Source: Lachnospiraceae bacterium
Lineage (GTDB): Bacteria > Bacillota > Clostridia > Lachnospirales > Lachnospiraceae
Length of the DNA stretch: 36,728 nucleotides
NCBI GenBank assembly: GCA_030531165.1
Contig: JAUNOI010000007.1
Coordinates: 17,654-54,381, forward strand
Reading direction: 5' to 3'
Below are positions 17,580 to 26,757 of this stretch, piece by piece. Position numbers and translations under genes: made by a program. Within the stretch, counting starts at the first letter, position 1. Each line of letters begins with the position of its first letter. The notes beneath the pieces were generated by a model that had not been told where the DNA came from, did not search any database, and was given only the letters and a program-made list of their open reading frames with translations.

Positions 17580-17601
17580 ATAGGTTACGTACATAACCTA
17601 T
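17580..17601. promoter_or_regulatory. Operator 1 for the PTS operon
   Basis: A 22-bp palindrome centred on GTAC, with one mismatched pair (C88/A93); the core is AGGTTAcGTACaTAACCT. It touches a -35-like TTTACA at 17601-17606; the best -10 near 17623-17629 is poor. LacI family operators are palindromes of about this size. Confidence 0.7.
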
Positions 17602-17639
17602 TTACAATTCAGTAATCTTGTGTTAATCTTTAAACATAA

Positions 17640-17657
17640 AAGTTATGTACATAACCT
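17640..17657. promoter_or_regulatory. Operator 2 for the PTS operon
   Basis: This is a second copy of operator 1, with GTTATGTACATAAC (17642-17655) fully symmetric and the right flank identical. The centre lies 58 bases from that of operator 1, between the promoter region and the PTS ribosome binding site. Two sites suggest cooperative binding or looping. Confidence 0.7.
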
Positions 17658-17701
17658 ATTTAAAGAAGGAATTTGTTGATGGCAGCATGGAGGAGATTAG
17701 A

Positions 17702-18694
17702 ATGAAAAAAATATTAATTGCTACTCATGGAAAGATGGCGTCAGGTATGAAAAGTACCATAGAACTTTTAATTGGAAACATGGCAGACATTACGACAATT
17801 GACGCATACATCGATCTGGAAGCAGATATTATAGCAGAAATTCGAGAGTTTTTTAATCAAAAGAAAAAGGGAGAGCAGGTATTTGTATTTACGGATTTGC
17901 AGGGCGGAAGCGTAAATCAGAAGCTGATTTCATATAGCAAAGATCCGGAAGTAGTACTTATTACCGGCGTCAACCTTGCCATTCTTCTCTCTGTGATCAT
18001 GGCAGAGGATGAAATTACATCAGAAGAAATAGCGGGGTATATAAAAGAAGCACGTGAACAGTTAAAAGCGATTTGTCTTGCTTCGGAAAAAAGCGCAAAA
18101 AAAACTGATGCAGCAGCAAACGAGAAAAAGGAAATAAAGCCAAAAGCAGAGGAACAAAATAAGCCTGTATTAAGCGGGGAAAAAGCGGTTGGAAAGATAG
18201 CTGCATTAAGAGTCGATGACAGGCTGATTCATGGTCAGGTGGCTATGACATGGACGAAACAGCTAAAGATTAGAGGAATCCTTGTTGCCAACGATGAGGC
18301 GGCGAATGATGAAACACAAAAGATGGCGTTAAAGATGGCAGCGCCGGGAGGCGTCAAAGTTCTGGTCAGATCTGTTAAGGACGCTATTCGTGTGTTAAAT
18401 CATCCGAAAGTAGATCGCATGAGAATTCTGGTCCTTACAAGATCCATCAAGGATGCGGTGACAGTATGTGAAAATACAAGAGAATTTGAATTTTTAAATG
18501 TTGGTAATACCGGAAGATTTGACGGCATTGATGTTGCCAAGAAGACCGTATTGACGCCGACGATTATGCTGACAGATCAGGAAATCACAAGTTTGAAACA
18601 GTTAGTCGAAATTAATCCGGATACATGTATGCAGCAGGTTCCAAATGATGAACGAAAACTCGTAAAAGATGTGATAGAAAAAGAAGGATTATAA
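17702..18694 (+). CDS. PTS mannose family fused EIIAB component
   Basis: This cytoplasmic protein relays phosphate from HPr to the incoming sugar. Residues 1-130 are a mannose-type EIIA domain with the phospho-His at His9 (LIATHGKMASG). A lysine, glutamate and alanine-rich linker runs about 135-170. Residues 172-330 form the EIIB domain, with His177 in the DDRLIHGQV signature. The start at 17702 has GGAGGAG six bases upstream; longer frames upstream run into operator 2. It is the first gene of an IIAB-IIC-IID-glucosidase operon. The specific sugar cannot be told from this protein, since mannose-family systems handle mannose, glucosamine, sorbose, fructose and others. Confidence 0.93.
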   Translation: MKKILIATHGKMASGMKSTIELLIGNMADITTIDAYIDLEADIIAEIREFFNQKKKGEQVFVFTDLQGGSVNQKLISYSKDPEVVLITGVNLAILLSVIMAEDEITSEEIAGYIKEAREQLKAICLASEKSAKKTDAAANEKKEIKPKAEEQNKPVLSGEKAVGKIAALRVDDRLIHGQVAMTWTKQLKIRGILVANDEAANDETQKMALKMAAPGGVKVLVRSVKDAIRVLNHPKVDRMRILVLTRSIKDAVTVCENTREFEFLNVGNTGRFDGIDVAKKTVLTPTIMLTDQEITSLKQLVEINPDTCMQQVPNDERKLVKDVIEKEGL

Positions 18695-18710
18695 AATAGG
18701 AGGTTATGAG

Positions 18711-19523
18711 ATGTTAGAAGCGTTTTTAGTCGCATTTGCAGTATTTATTTGTGTGGGTGGAGCAGAATTAGCAGGATTTACAATGATAAACAGACCGATT
18801 GTGATCGGACCGTTTGTCGGTTTACTTCTTGGTGATTTACAAACAGGAGTAACAATAGGAGCTGCTTTGGAAGCGGTATTTATGGGCGTGGTTAATATAG
18901 GAGGAGCTTCTGCCGCAGAACCGGGAATTGCTACAGCTGTTGGAACAGCATTTGCCATATCGATGGGAAAAGGAACGGAAGTAGCTCTAACGTTAGCGCT
19001 GCCAATCGGAATTCTTGGATTACAGATTAAGACAATACTGTATATCTTTGTTGTGGGAATGTTTGCAAAGAAGTTTGATAAACTGGCTCAGGAAGGCAGA
19101 CAAAAAGAAATTACAATTCTTCATTTTGGTCTCTGGACAGTGAACTGGATGCTCTATTCCGCAGTTGCATTTTTTGGTATTTTCTTTGGTTCCGGTGCTG
19201 TCAGCAAGCTGCTTAATATGATACCGGATGTAGTAATGAACGGATTGACTGTGTGTGGAGGACTTTTGCCGGCGGTAGGTATGGCAATGCTTATGAAAAT
19301 GCTCTGGGATAATAAAATCTGCGTATTCTTTTTCCTTGGATTTTTGTGTGTGGCATATTTAAAACTGCCATTAGTTGCACTGGCAGTTTTGGGTGTGATT
19401 ATCGCATTTGTAATTGGAATGAATGATTATGACATGAATCAGTTGTCACAGTTAAGACCGGTGGCTGCAACTGCAGATTTGAACGAATTAGATGAAGAAG
19501 AGGAGGAATTTTTCAATGAGTAA
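18711..19523 (+). CDS. PTS mannose family EIIC component
   Basis: A 270-residue polytopic membrane protein. It begins LEAFLVAFAVFICVGGAELAG and has INRPIVIGPFVGLLLGDLQTG, a strong match to mannose-family IIC, followed by IGAALEAVFMGVVNIGG. IIC and IID together form the sugar channel. AGGAGG lies seven bases before the ATG. The C-terminus is a run of acidic residues that overlaps the next gene by 8 bases, so translation is coupled. Confidence 0.93.
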   Translation: MLEAFLVAFAVFICVGGAELAGFTMINRPIVIGPFVGLLLGDLQTGVTIGAALEAVFMGVVNIGGASAAEPGIATAVGTAFAISMGKGTEVALTLALPIGILGLQIKTILYIFVVGMFAKKFDKLAQEGRQKEITILHFGLWTVNWMLYSAVAFFGIFFGSGAVSKLLNMIPDVVMNGLTVCGGLLPAVGMAMLMKMLWDNKICVFFFLGFLCVAYLKLPLVALAVLGVIIAFVIGMNDYDMNQLSQLRPVAATADLNELDEEEEEFFNE

Positions 19524-20343
19524 ACTGACAAAAGCTATTTCAAAGGAAGAAAAGAATTTTTTAAGAAGAATTTTCTGGCGTTCACAAACATTATATGCAG
19601 CCGTAAGTCCGGCAAAACAAGGAGCGTCCGGATTCTGTTATTCTATGATGCCTTGTATCAATCACTTTTATAAAGATCAGGAACAGAAAAATCAGGCATT
19701 AACAAGAAGCATGTCATATTTTAATACAACCATTCCGCTTTCTACGTTTCTTATGGGACTGGTTGCGTCAATGGAAAAAGAAAACAGTGAAAAAAGCGAA
19801 TTTGATACCAATTCGATCAATGCGGTTAAATCAAGTCTTATGGGACCGCTTGCCGGAATCGGTGATTCGATTTTCTGGGGAGTTTTGCGCGTGATTGCAG
19901 CCGGAATTGCAGTCAGCATGGGACAAAGCGGCAATATTCTGGCTCCGATTGTATTTTTGATTTTATTTAATGTGCCTTCTATCTTGATTCGATATTACGG
20001 AACATTTTTAGGATATCAGTTAGGTTCACAATACATCCAGAAAATTTATTCGAGCGGACTTATGAATATCCTCACAAAGGCCGCAAGCATTGTTGGTTTG
20101 ATCATGGTAGGAGGAATGACTGCACAGATGGTTTCCTTTACTGCAAAATGGAGCATGAGCATGAAAGGGGAAACAATCATGAATCTGCAAGATATGTTGG
20201 ATCAGATTTTTGTTGGAATTATTCCTCTTGGAATTACATTGCTTTGCTATTATTTACTGAAAAAGAAAAATGTAAGTATTAATGTACTGCTTATTGGAAT
20301 CATTGTGTTAAGCATTTTGCTGTCTGCTTTAGGCATTGCATAG
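19516..20343 (+). CDS. PTS mannose family EIID component
   Basis: The start is the ATG at 19516, where AGGAGGAA lies upstream inside the end of the IIC gene. The 275-residue protein has the IID order: RIFWRSQTLYAAVSPAKQGASGFCYSMMP, a long cytoplasmic middle, then LMGPLAGIGDSIFWG, the most conserved IID motif, and a C-terminal membrane part (LGITLLCYYLLKKKN). With IIC it forms the membrane channel. This completes the transporter (IIAB, IIC, IID). Confidence 0.93.
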   Translation: MSKLTKAISKEEKNFLRRIFWRSQTLYAAVSPAKQGASGFCYSMMPCINHFYKDQEQKNQALTRSMSYFNTTIPLSTFLMGLVASMEKENSEKSEFDTNSINAVKSSLMGPLAGIGDSIFWGVLRVIAAGIAVSMGQSGNILAPIVFLILFNVPSILIRYYGTFLGYQLGSQYIQKIYSSGLMNILTKAASIVGLIMVGGMTAQMVSFTAKWSMSMKGETIMNLQDMLDQIFVGIIPLGITLLCYYLLKKKNVSINVLLIGIIVLSILLSALGIA

Positions 20344-20371
20344 GGCTGTTATATAAGTGAAAGGAGATTAG

Positions 20372-22054
<1,683 letters not shown>

Positions 22055-22064
22055 ATAAAAGAAG

Positions 22065-22122
22065 CCATACAGACAAGTGCAATCATGTCTAGAATCGTCT
22101 TTTGTCTGTGTGGTACTTTTTT
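22065..22122 (+). terminator. Terminator of the PTS-glucosidase operon
   Basis: A 12-bp stem (22065-22076 with 22102-22113, one U-G pair) around a 25-base loop, then a T6 run starting at 22117. Confidence 0.65.
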
Positions 22123-22204
22123 ACTTAAATGTATGCGGTTCTGTAGTTACATGGGATTTTTCCACTCCGTTGGCTTCATCTTTCCAAACAATCATATTTT
22201 CAGC

Positions 22205-22233
22205 TTGCTTTTCTTTTTGACTTTTTTTATTAT
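22205..22233 (+). promoter_or_regulatory. Promoter of the XRE-cupin gene
   Basis: -35 TTGCTT (22205-22210), 17-base spacer, -10 TATTAT (22228-22233). It lies in an AT-rich stretch, so the call is moderate. Confidence 0.4.
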
Positions 22234-22290
22234 AAATATATCGAAACGTGTAGGATGCATGGAAAAAGGGGAAGGATAAAGAGGGCTTAT

Positions 22291-22842
22291 ATGGATTATC
22301 TATCACACAATATTGCGATTAATTTAAAAAGGATTCGTAAAGCAAAGGGAATGAGTCTCGATGTGGTGGCGGAGCAGACCGGTGTCAGCAAGAGTATGCT
22401 GTCCAATATTGAAAAAGGGGATGCGAATCCTTCTATTGGTGTTTTGGGAAAAATTATCAGCGGTCTTCGCATTGAATTGCAGGATTTAACGCATCCGCCA
22501 CAGAAGGATTCCTACTTGGTGGACATTAACCGGATATCACCTATTAAATATGTTGAGGGAATGTATCAGGTTTGGAATTGTTTTCCGATTGCCGATAACC
22601 GGGTGGTAGAAATATATCGAATTGATATTGAGCCGGGAGGAATCTATGAAAGCGGTTCCCATGGAGAACGCACGAAAGAATATATTGCTATGCTGGAGGG
22701 AATCTTATCCGTCCGATTGGAGGATGGTGTCCATCTGGTAAAAAAGGAACAGTTTTTCCGGTTTGAATCCGATCAGCCGCACACTTATTTTAATGAGGGA
22801 ACTTCCCGATTGAGCTTTATGTCCTTTTTTGTAGTTTATTAA
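22291..22842 (+). CDS. XRE family regulator with C-terminal cupin domain
   Basis: The 183-residue protein starts at the ATG at 22291, with GAGGG five bases before it. Residues 7-65 form a lambda-repressor-like helix-turn-helix (INLKRIRKAKGMSLDVVAEQ, SKSMLSNIEKGDANPSIGVL). Residues about 105-180 form a small cupin (IDIEPGGIYESGSHGERTKEYIAMLEGIL). Proteins of this build sense small molecules, often amino acids or amines. It converges on the PucR-type gene: the two coding regions overlap by 26 bases at their 3' ends. Both probably control the aminotransferase-permease locus that begins 1.0 kb downstream. Confidence 0.88.
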   Translation: MDYLSHNIAINLKRIRKAKGMSLDVVAEQTGVSKSMLSNIEKGDANPSIGVLGKIISGLRIELQDLTHPPQKDSYLVDINRISPIKYVEGMYQVWNCFPIADNRVVEIYRIDIEPGGIYESGSHGERTKEYIAMLEGILSVRLEDGVHLVKKEQFFRFESDQPHTYFNEGTSRLSFMSFFVVY

Positions 22843-23551
22843 ATTCTATGATCATAAAGGCGGCCATCAGTTCGAAGCGCTCTGTGGGATCGTCGAGACG
22901 GAAGCCAAGTTGCTCTTTCAGAACATGAATCCGATTGGTAATTGTGTTCCGATGGCAGTAGCTTTCGGAGGCAATGGTCTGGACGCTTCCCCAGTGTTTT
23001 AGATAAAGGAATAGTGTTTCGGACAGATTGGTGTCTCGTTTTTCGTCGTAGTCCAGAACGGCTCCCAGCTTTTGTTTTACAAAGCTGTCCAGAACAGACG
23101 TATTCTCTATCTCCAGCAGAAGCTTAAAAAAGTTATTTCTTTCTCCCAGGCGGATGTCAGAAAAGATCTTGTTATAGTAATCTCGCGTAATATCGTAAAT
23201 ATGGATGTGCCATGGCATCACAAGAAGGGGGAAGTTGTGACGGTTGCAAAAATTAATGATATTGTCGGTAATATCTGACAGAAAGAGATGTTTGCCGATG
23301 TTTAAAATTAATCCGCAGGTGTGGTGTTCCGACAGCATGTGGATAAATTCCAATAGCCATTGTTCCGTATGATCGTAGAGAACCCCTGTGGAGATGATTA
23401 ATTCTCCTGCTCTCAAAAAGTTTTCGTTGGTGTGATCCTCTGCCACATAGACCCAGTTTAGGGATCGTTCTAATCCCCCTTTTCCGGCAATCAGCTGCAA
23501 TTCATATTTATTTTTTGTTTCTTCAAAAAGATCGACCAGTCGTATTGACAT
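22817..23551 (-). CDS. PucR-type transcriptional regulator (short form)
   Basis: The N-terminal 115 residues match the PucR N-terminal domain (SIRLVDLFEETKNKYELQ, then LRAGELIISTGVL). The last 60 form the PucR C-terminal helix-turn-helix (TLFLYLKHWGSVQTIA, CHRNTITNRIHVLKEQLG). At 244 residues it is short: family members usually carry a further, GGDEF-like, middle domain of over 100 residues, which is missing. The start at 23551 has GGAGGAA 6 bases upstream. The gene diverges from the first aminotransferase across a 329-base region with promoters in both directions, as expected for a local regulator. Confidence 0.85.
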   Translation of the reverse strand: MSIRLVDLFEETKNKYELQLIAGKGGLERSLNWVYVAEDHTNENFLRAGELIISTGVLYDHTEQWLLEFIHMLSEHHTCGLILNIGKHLFLSDITDNIINFCNRHNFPLLVMPWHIHIYDITRDYYNKIFSDIRLGERNNFFKLLLEIENTSVLDSFVKQKLGAVLDYDEKRDTNLSETLFLYLKHWGSVQTIASESYCHRNTITNRIHVLKEQLGFRLDDPTERFELMAAFMIIEFNKLQKRT

Positions 23552-23606
23552 TGATTCTTCCTCCACTTATTGATTCTTTTGCAGGTGAGACTTCATAATT
23601 TTTTTT

Positions 23607-23636
23607 AGTATATCACAGAATGGGCATCATGCACAA
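23607..23636 (-). promoter_or_regulatory. pucR-type gene promoter
   Basis: On the minus strand, -35 TTGTGC (23636-23631), 18-base spacer, -10 TATACT (23612-23607). Confidence 0.5.
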
Positions 23637-23667
23637 TAAAAGAGAAAAAGTCTGTGCCTTAAAACCC

Positions 23668-23696
23668 TTGTAAAGAAGAAGGTTTTATTTTAATAT
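23668..23696 (+). promoter_or_regulatory. Promoter of aminotransferase 1
   Basis: -35 TTGTAA (23668-23673), 17-base spacer, -10 TAATAT (23691-23696). The transcript would start near 23703, leaving a leader of about 178 bases that contains a terminator hairpin. Confidence 0.6.
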
Positions 23697-23713
23697 TTTA
23701 TCAGAAGCGACGA

Positions 23714-23753
23714 GGGCGTCCGATATTTTCAATGAATATCAGGCGTCCTTTTT
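23714..23753 (+). terminator. Leader terminator before aminotransferase 1
   Basis: A 14-base-per-arm hairpin (23714-23727 with 23735-23748, one C-A mismatch and two G-U pairs) with a 7-base loop, followed by TTTTTATTT. It lies downstream of the promoter and about 130 bases upstream of the gene, so transcription of the gene needs readthrough, processing or a second promoter. Confidence 0.65.
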
Positions 23754-23880
23754 ATTTACGCGAAGGCACAAGGCAAGCGGAAATGTTTGCATATCCATTT
23801 GCCATTACCAGTGGACCGGTGATACTTGCAAAACGCGTTTCATTCGGTATGGTCTGTGCAAAGATAAAGGAGGATAAATC

Positions 23881-25263
23881 ATGATGTTAAGAGAAAGTTT
23901 ACCTGAAATTATAACCGAAAGCCTGCCGGGAATAAAGGCAAAATCAGTGATTGAGAGAAGAGAAAAGGCAGTTCCTTCAGCAATCCGGTGTGGATATCCG
24001 GTAGTTATGAAGCGCGCAGAGGGTGCAATGATTGAGGATGTGGATGGAAACCGTTTTTTGGATTGGATCGGTGGTGTCGGCGTACTCAATATTGGGCATT
24101 GCCATCGGGAGGTTGTAGAAGCGGTGAAATCTCAGGCGGATAAATATTTTCATGGGATGTTCAATGTAGTCACTCATGAAGGATATGTAGAGCTGGCAGA
24201 AAAACTGGCATCGATTGCACCGGTTCGGGGAGAGGAAGTAAAAGCTTATTTTACCAACAGCGGCGCGGAGGCAGATGAAAATGCGGTAAAAGTAGCGAGA
24301 GCGTTTACAAAAAGACCGAATATCATTGTATTTTCCGGAGCATTTCATGGACGTACACTCCTCACTATGTCTATGACTTCTAAGAAAGCCTATGCGGTTG
24401 GCATGGGACCGTTTCCGGATGGTATTTTTCGAGCGCAGTTCCCGTATTATTATAGAAATCCGGAAGGAATGCCTCAGGAGAGGGCCTGTGAGTATTATAT
24501 GAACTCCATTTATGATGTTTTCGAGCAGTGTGCTCCTGCTGATACCATTGCAGCAGTAGTAGTAGAACCGTTGCAGGGCGAAGGCGGTTTTATCCCGGCT
24601 CCGATCGAGTGGATTACAGCAGTTCGAAAGCTGTGTGATAAGCATGGAATTTTGTTGGTAGCAGATGAGGTACAGACAGGCTTTTGCAGAACCGGAAGGA
24701 TGTTTGCTTCAGAATACTGGAAAGAAGCCGGAGTGGAGCCTGATATCATTGCTACGGCAAAATCCATTGCAGCAGGAGTACCTTTATCCGCGATCATTGG
24801 AAGAAAGGAAGTTATGGATGCTCCTGCACCGGGAACCATTGGAGGTACTTTTGGCGGCAATGCTCTGGCATGTGCGGCGGCTTTAAAGACCATTGAGGTG
24901 ATGGAGAGAGATCATCTGGCGGAGCGCTCTCTGGAAATTGGAAAGCAGGTAATGCAGCGATATCATGCAATGGAAGAAACATATGAATGTATCGGAGATG
25001 TTCGTGGATTGGGCGGCATGATCGGCATCGAATTTGTGAAGAATAAAGCGTCGAAGGAACCGGATGCTGCATTGACTGCAGCAATTATCAGGGAATGTGC
25101 CTCACAGGGACTGCTGGTAGAGGGAGCCGGAACCTATAATAACGTCATTCGTTTTCTGGCTCCATTGGTGATGACCGATGCCCAGCTTGCAGCAGGACTT
25201 GATATTTTTGAGGGAGCGGTATCGAAGTGTTGGGAAGATACAAAAAATAAAAGTTCAATATAA
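23881..25263 (+). CDS. Class III aminotransferase, GabT-like
   Basis: A PLP-dependent omega-aminotransferase of 460 residues, close in build to 4-aminobutyrate aminotransferases. It shows LDWIGGVGVLNIGHCHREVV, NSGAEADENAVKVAR, FHGRT, the aspartate in DEVQTGF, and the PLP lysine Lys294 in TAKSIAAGVPLSA, then GTFGGNALACAA. All expected residues are present. It starts at a double ATG behind GGAGG. The gene has its own promoter and leader terminator. With the second aminotransferase, the permease and an alcohol dehydrogenase downstream, it is likely to act on an amino acid or amine such as GABA, beta-alanine or 5-aminovalerate. Substrate is inferred only. Confidence 0.9.
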   Translation: MMLRESLPEIITESLPGIKAKSVIERREKAVPSAIRCGYPVVMKRAEGAMIEDVDGNRFLDWIGGVGVLNIGHCHREVVEAVKSQADKYFHGMFNVVTHEGYVELAEKLASIAPVRGEEVKAYFTNSGAEADENAVKVARAFTKRPNIIVFSGAFHGRTLLTMSMTSKKAYAVGMGPFPDGIFRAQFPYYYRNPEGMPQERACEYYMNSIYDVFEQCAPADTIAAVVVEPLQGEGGFIPAPIEWITAVRKLCDKHGILLVADEVQTGFCRTGRMFASEYWKEAGVEPDIIATAKSIAAGVPLSAIIGRKEVMDAPAPGTIGGTFGGNALACAAALKTIEVMERDHLAERSLEIGKQVMQRYHAMEETYECIGDVRGLGGMIGIEFVKNKASKEPDAALTAAIIRECASQGLLVEGAGTYNNVIRFLAPLVMTDAQLAAGLDIFEGAVSKCWEDTKNKSSI

Positions 25264-25300
25264 TGAACAAAACAATAAGGTTTTGCGGTGAAAATTAGTA

Positions 25301-25329
25301 TTGACACAATTTGAGAATAGTGATATATT
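25301..25329 (+). promoter_or_regulatory. Promoter of aminotransferase 2
   Basis: Perfect -35 TTGACA (25301-25306), 17-base spacer, -10 TATATT (25324-25329). This is the best promoter match in the locus. Confidence 0.85.
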
Positions 25330-25346
25330 AAACATGTTCAATATAT
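25323..25346. promoter_or_regulatory. Palindromic operator over the -10 region
   Basis: A 24-bp palindrome centred on AACATGTT with a single mismatched pair (25330/25339). It covers the -10 box and start site of aminotransferase 2, a position suited to a repressor such as the XRE or PucR-type protein. Confidence 0.6.
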
Positions 25347-25360
25347 TGTACGAGAATGAC

Positions 25361-25407
25361 AAAGGCGTCAGAAATCCGGATAGGAGGACTGATGCCTTTC
25401 TTTTTTT
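25361..25407 (+). terminator. Leader terminator before aminotransferase 2
   Basis: An 11-bp stem (25361-25371 with 25389-25399, one G-U pair), 17-base loop, then CTTTTTTT. It ends only 4 bases before the AGGAGG-like ribosome binding site. With the promoter 30 bases upstream, it must act as an attenuator or be read through. Confidence 0.8.
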
Positions 25408-25421
25408 GAAGGAGGATTATC

Positions 25422-26633
25422 ATGAGATTAAAAGACACAGGACTCACTGCAAAGGATATCAAGGACAAAGTAAATAAATATATGATTGAAACGTATGAGC
25501 GTTTTGATTTTCTTGCGGAAACGGCGAAGGATCAGTATATGTACGATGAGAATGGAGAAGCTTATCTTGATTTTTATGCGGGGATCGCTGTAAATTCGGC
25601 TGGTAACTGTAATGAGAAAGTGGTCAAAGCTGTACAAGATCAGGCAGCTGACATCATGCATACGTTTAATTATCCTTATACTATTCCACAGGCTTTGTTG
25701 GCAGAAAAAATCTGTACTACCATCGGGATGGATAAAATTTTCTATCAGAATTCTGGAACAGAAGCTAATGAGGCTATGATTAAAATGGCTCGTAAGTATG
25801 GCATTGAAAAATACGGTCCGAATAAATATCACATTGTAACTGCAAAAATGGGATTCCATGGAAGAACCTTTGGTGCTATGTCAGCAACTGGTCAGCCGGG
25901 AAATGGATGTCAGATCGGATTTGGACCGATGACCTACGGTTTTTCTTATGCACCGTATAATGATCTTCAGGCATTTAAAGATGCCTGCACGGAAAATACG
26001 ATCGCCATCATGATCGAACCTGTACAGGGGGAAGGCGGTGTGCATCCTGCTACACAGGAATTCATGCAGGGCTTGCGGGATTATTGTGATGAAAAGGGAA
26101 TGCTGTTATTGATTGACGAGGTACAGACCGGATGGTGCAGAACTGGAGCGGTCATGTCTTATATGAATTACGGAATCAAACCGGATATCGTATCCATGGC
26201 GAAAGCCCTTGGCGGAGGTATGCCGATCGGCGCTATCTGTGCTACCGAAGAGGTTGCGAAAGCATTTACACCAGGTTCTCATGGAACTACCTTCGGCGGA
26301 CATCCGGTTTCTTGCGCAGCAGCTCTGGCAGAGGTTGAAGAGCTTTTGGACAGAGATTTAGCAGGCAATGCAAAGGAAGTGGGCGCTTATTTTATGGAAC
26401 GCTTGAGAACGCTTCCTCATGTGAAGGACGTCAGAGGACAGGGGCTGTTAATCGGTGTAGAATTTGACGATACCATCTCCGGTGTGGATGTGAAGCATGA
26501 ATGTCTGCATAGAAAGTTGTTGATCACAGCCATTGGAGCAAATATTATTCGTATGATTCCTCCGTTGATTGTGACCCGGGAGGATTGTGATAAGGCGGTA
26601 GAGATTATTCGTGCATCCGTAGAAGCACTATAA
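25422..26633 (+). CDS. Class III aminotransferase, acetylornithine (ArgD)-like
   Basis: A second PLP omega-aminotransferase of 403 residues, about the length of acetylornithine aminotransferase. It has LDFYAGIAVNSAGNCNEKVV, NSGTEANEAMIKMAR, FHGRTFGAMSATGQ, DEVQTGW, Lys261 in MAKALGGGMPIGA, and HGTTFGGHPVSCAA. No arginine biosynthetic gene is nearby, so a catabolic role with the neighbouring permease is more likely than ArgD itself. The GGAGG site lies directly after a leader terminator. It differs enough from aminotransferase 1 in length and motif detail that a recent duplication is unlikely; the two may act on different substrates or as successive steps. Confidence 0.9.
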   Translation: MRLKDTGLTAKDIKDKVNKYMIETYERFDFLAETAKDQYMYDENGEAYLDFYAGIAVNSAGNCNEKVVKAVQDQAADIMHTFNYPYTIPQALLAEKICTTIGMDKIFYQNSGTEANEAMIKMARKYGIEKYGPNKYHIVTAKMGFHGRTFGAMSATGQPGNGCQIGFGPMTYGFSYAPYNDLQAFKDACTENTIAIMIEPVQGEGGVHPATQEFMQGLRDYCDEKGMLLLIDEVQTGWCRTGAVMSYMNYGIKPDIVSMAKALGGGMPIGAICATEEVAKAFTPGSHGTTFGGHPVSCAAALAEVEELLDRDLAGNAKEVGAYFMERLRTLPHVKDVRGQGLLIGVEFDDTISGVDVKHECLHRKLLITAIGANIIRMIPPLIVTREDCDKAVEIIRASVEAL

Positions 26634-26649
26634 TATACCCGAAGAAGTG

Positions 26650-26740
26650 TTGTACATCATAAAACTGTTACAAAGAAAAAGAGAGCAAAGGGGCTGACAT
26701 GAAAATGTAAGGCCCTTTGTTCTTTTGTACAATCATAAAA
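26650..26740 (+). repeat. TTGTACA(A)TCATAAAA direct repeat around a hairpin
   Basis: TTGTACATCATAAAA (26650-26664) and TTGTACAATCATAAAA (26725-26740) differ by a single inserted A and are 75 bases apart. They flank the terminator hairpin between aminotransferase 2 and the kinase-like gene. A shorter TTGTAC also lies at 25346-25351 in the previous leader. Confidence 0.5.
26685..26726 (+). terminator. Hairpin before the kinase-permease-dehydrogenase genes
   Basis: A long hairpin: outer stem 26685-26692 with 26713-26720, inner stem ACAT/ATGT, GAAA tetraloop, a few mismatches, then TCTTTT. It may end the aminotransferase 2 transcript, or act as a third leader terminator for the genes below. I find only a weak promoter candidate upstream (TATAAT at 26629). 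Confidence 0.6.
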
Positions 26741-26757
26741 GAGAAAGGAGATGTAGT

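Noticed and set aside
17546..17701. A CcpA cre site before the PTS operon
   Set aside because: The palindromes present do not fit the cre consensus TGWAANCGNTNWCA; they fit a dedicated LacI-type regulator instead.
22085..22279. A 64-codon plus-strand frame
   Set aside because: It begins inside the PTS operon terminator and runs through an AT-rich promoter region with no ribosome binding site.
23977..24645. A 222-codon minus-strand frame
   Set aside because: It is the antisense of aminotransferase 1, whose motifs and codon pattern are clear on the plus strand.
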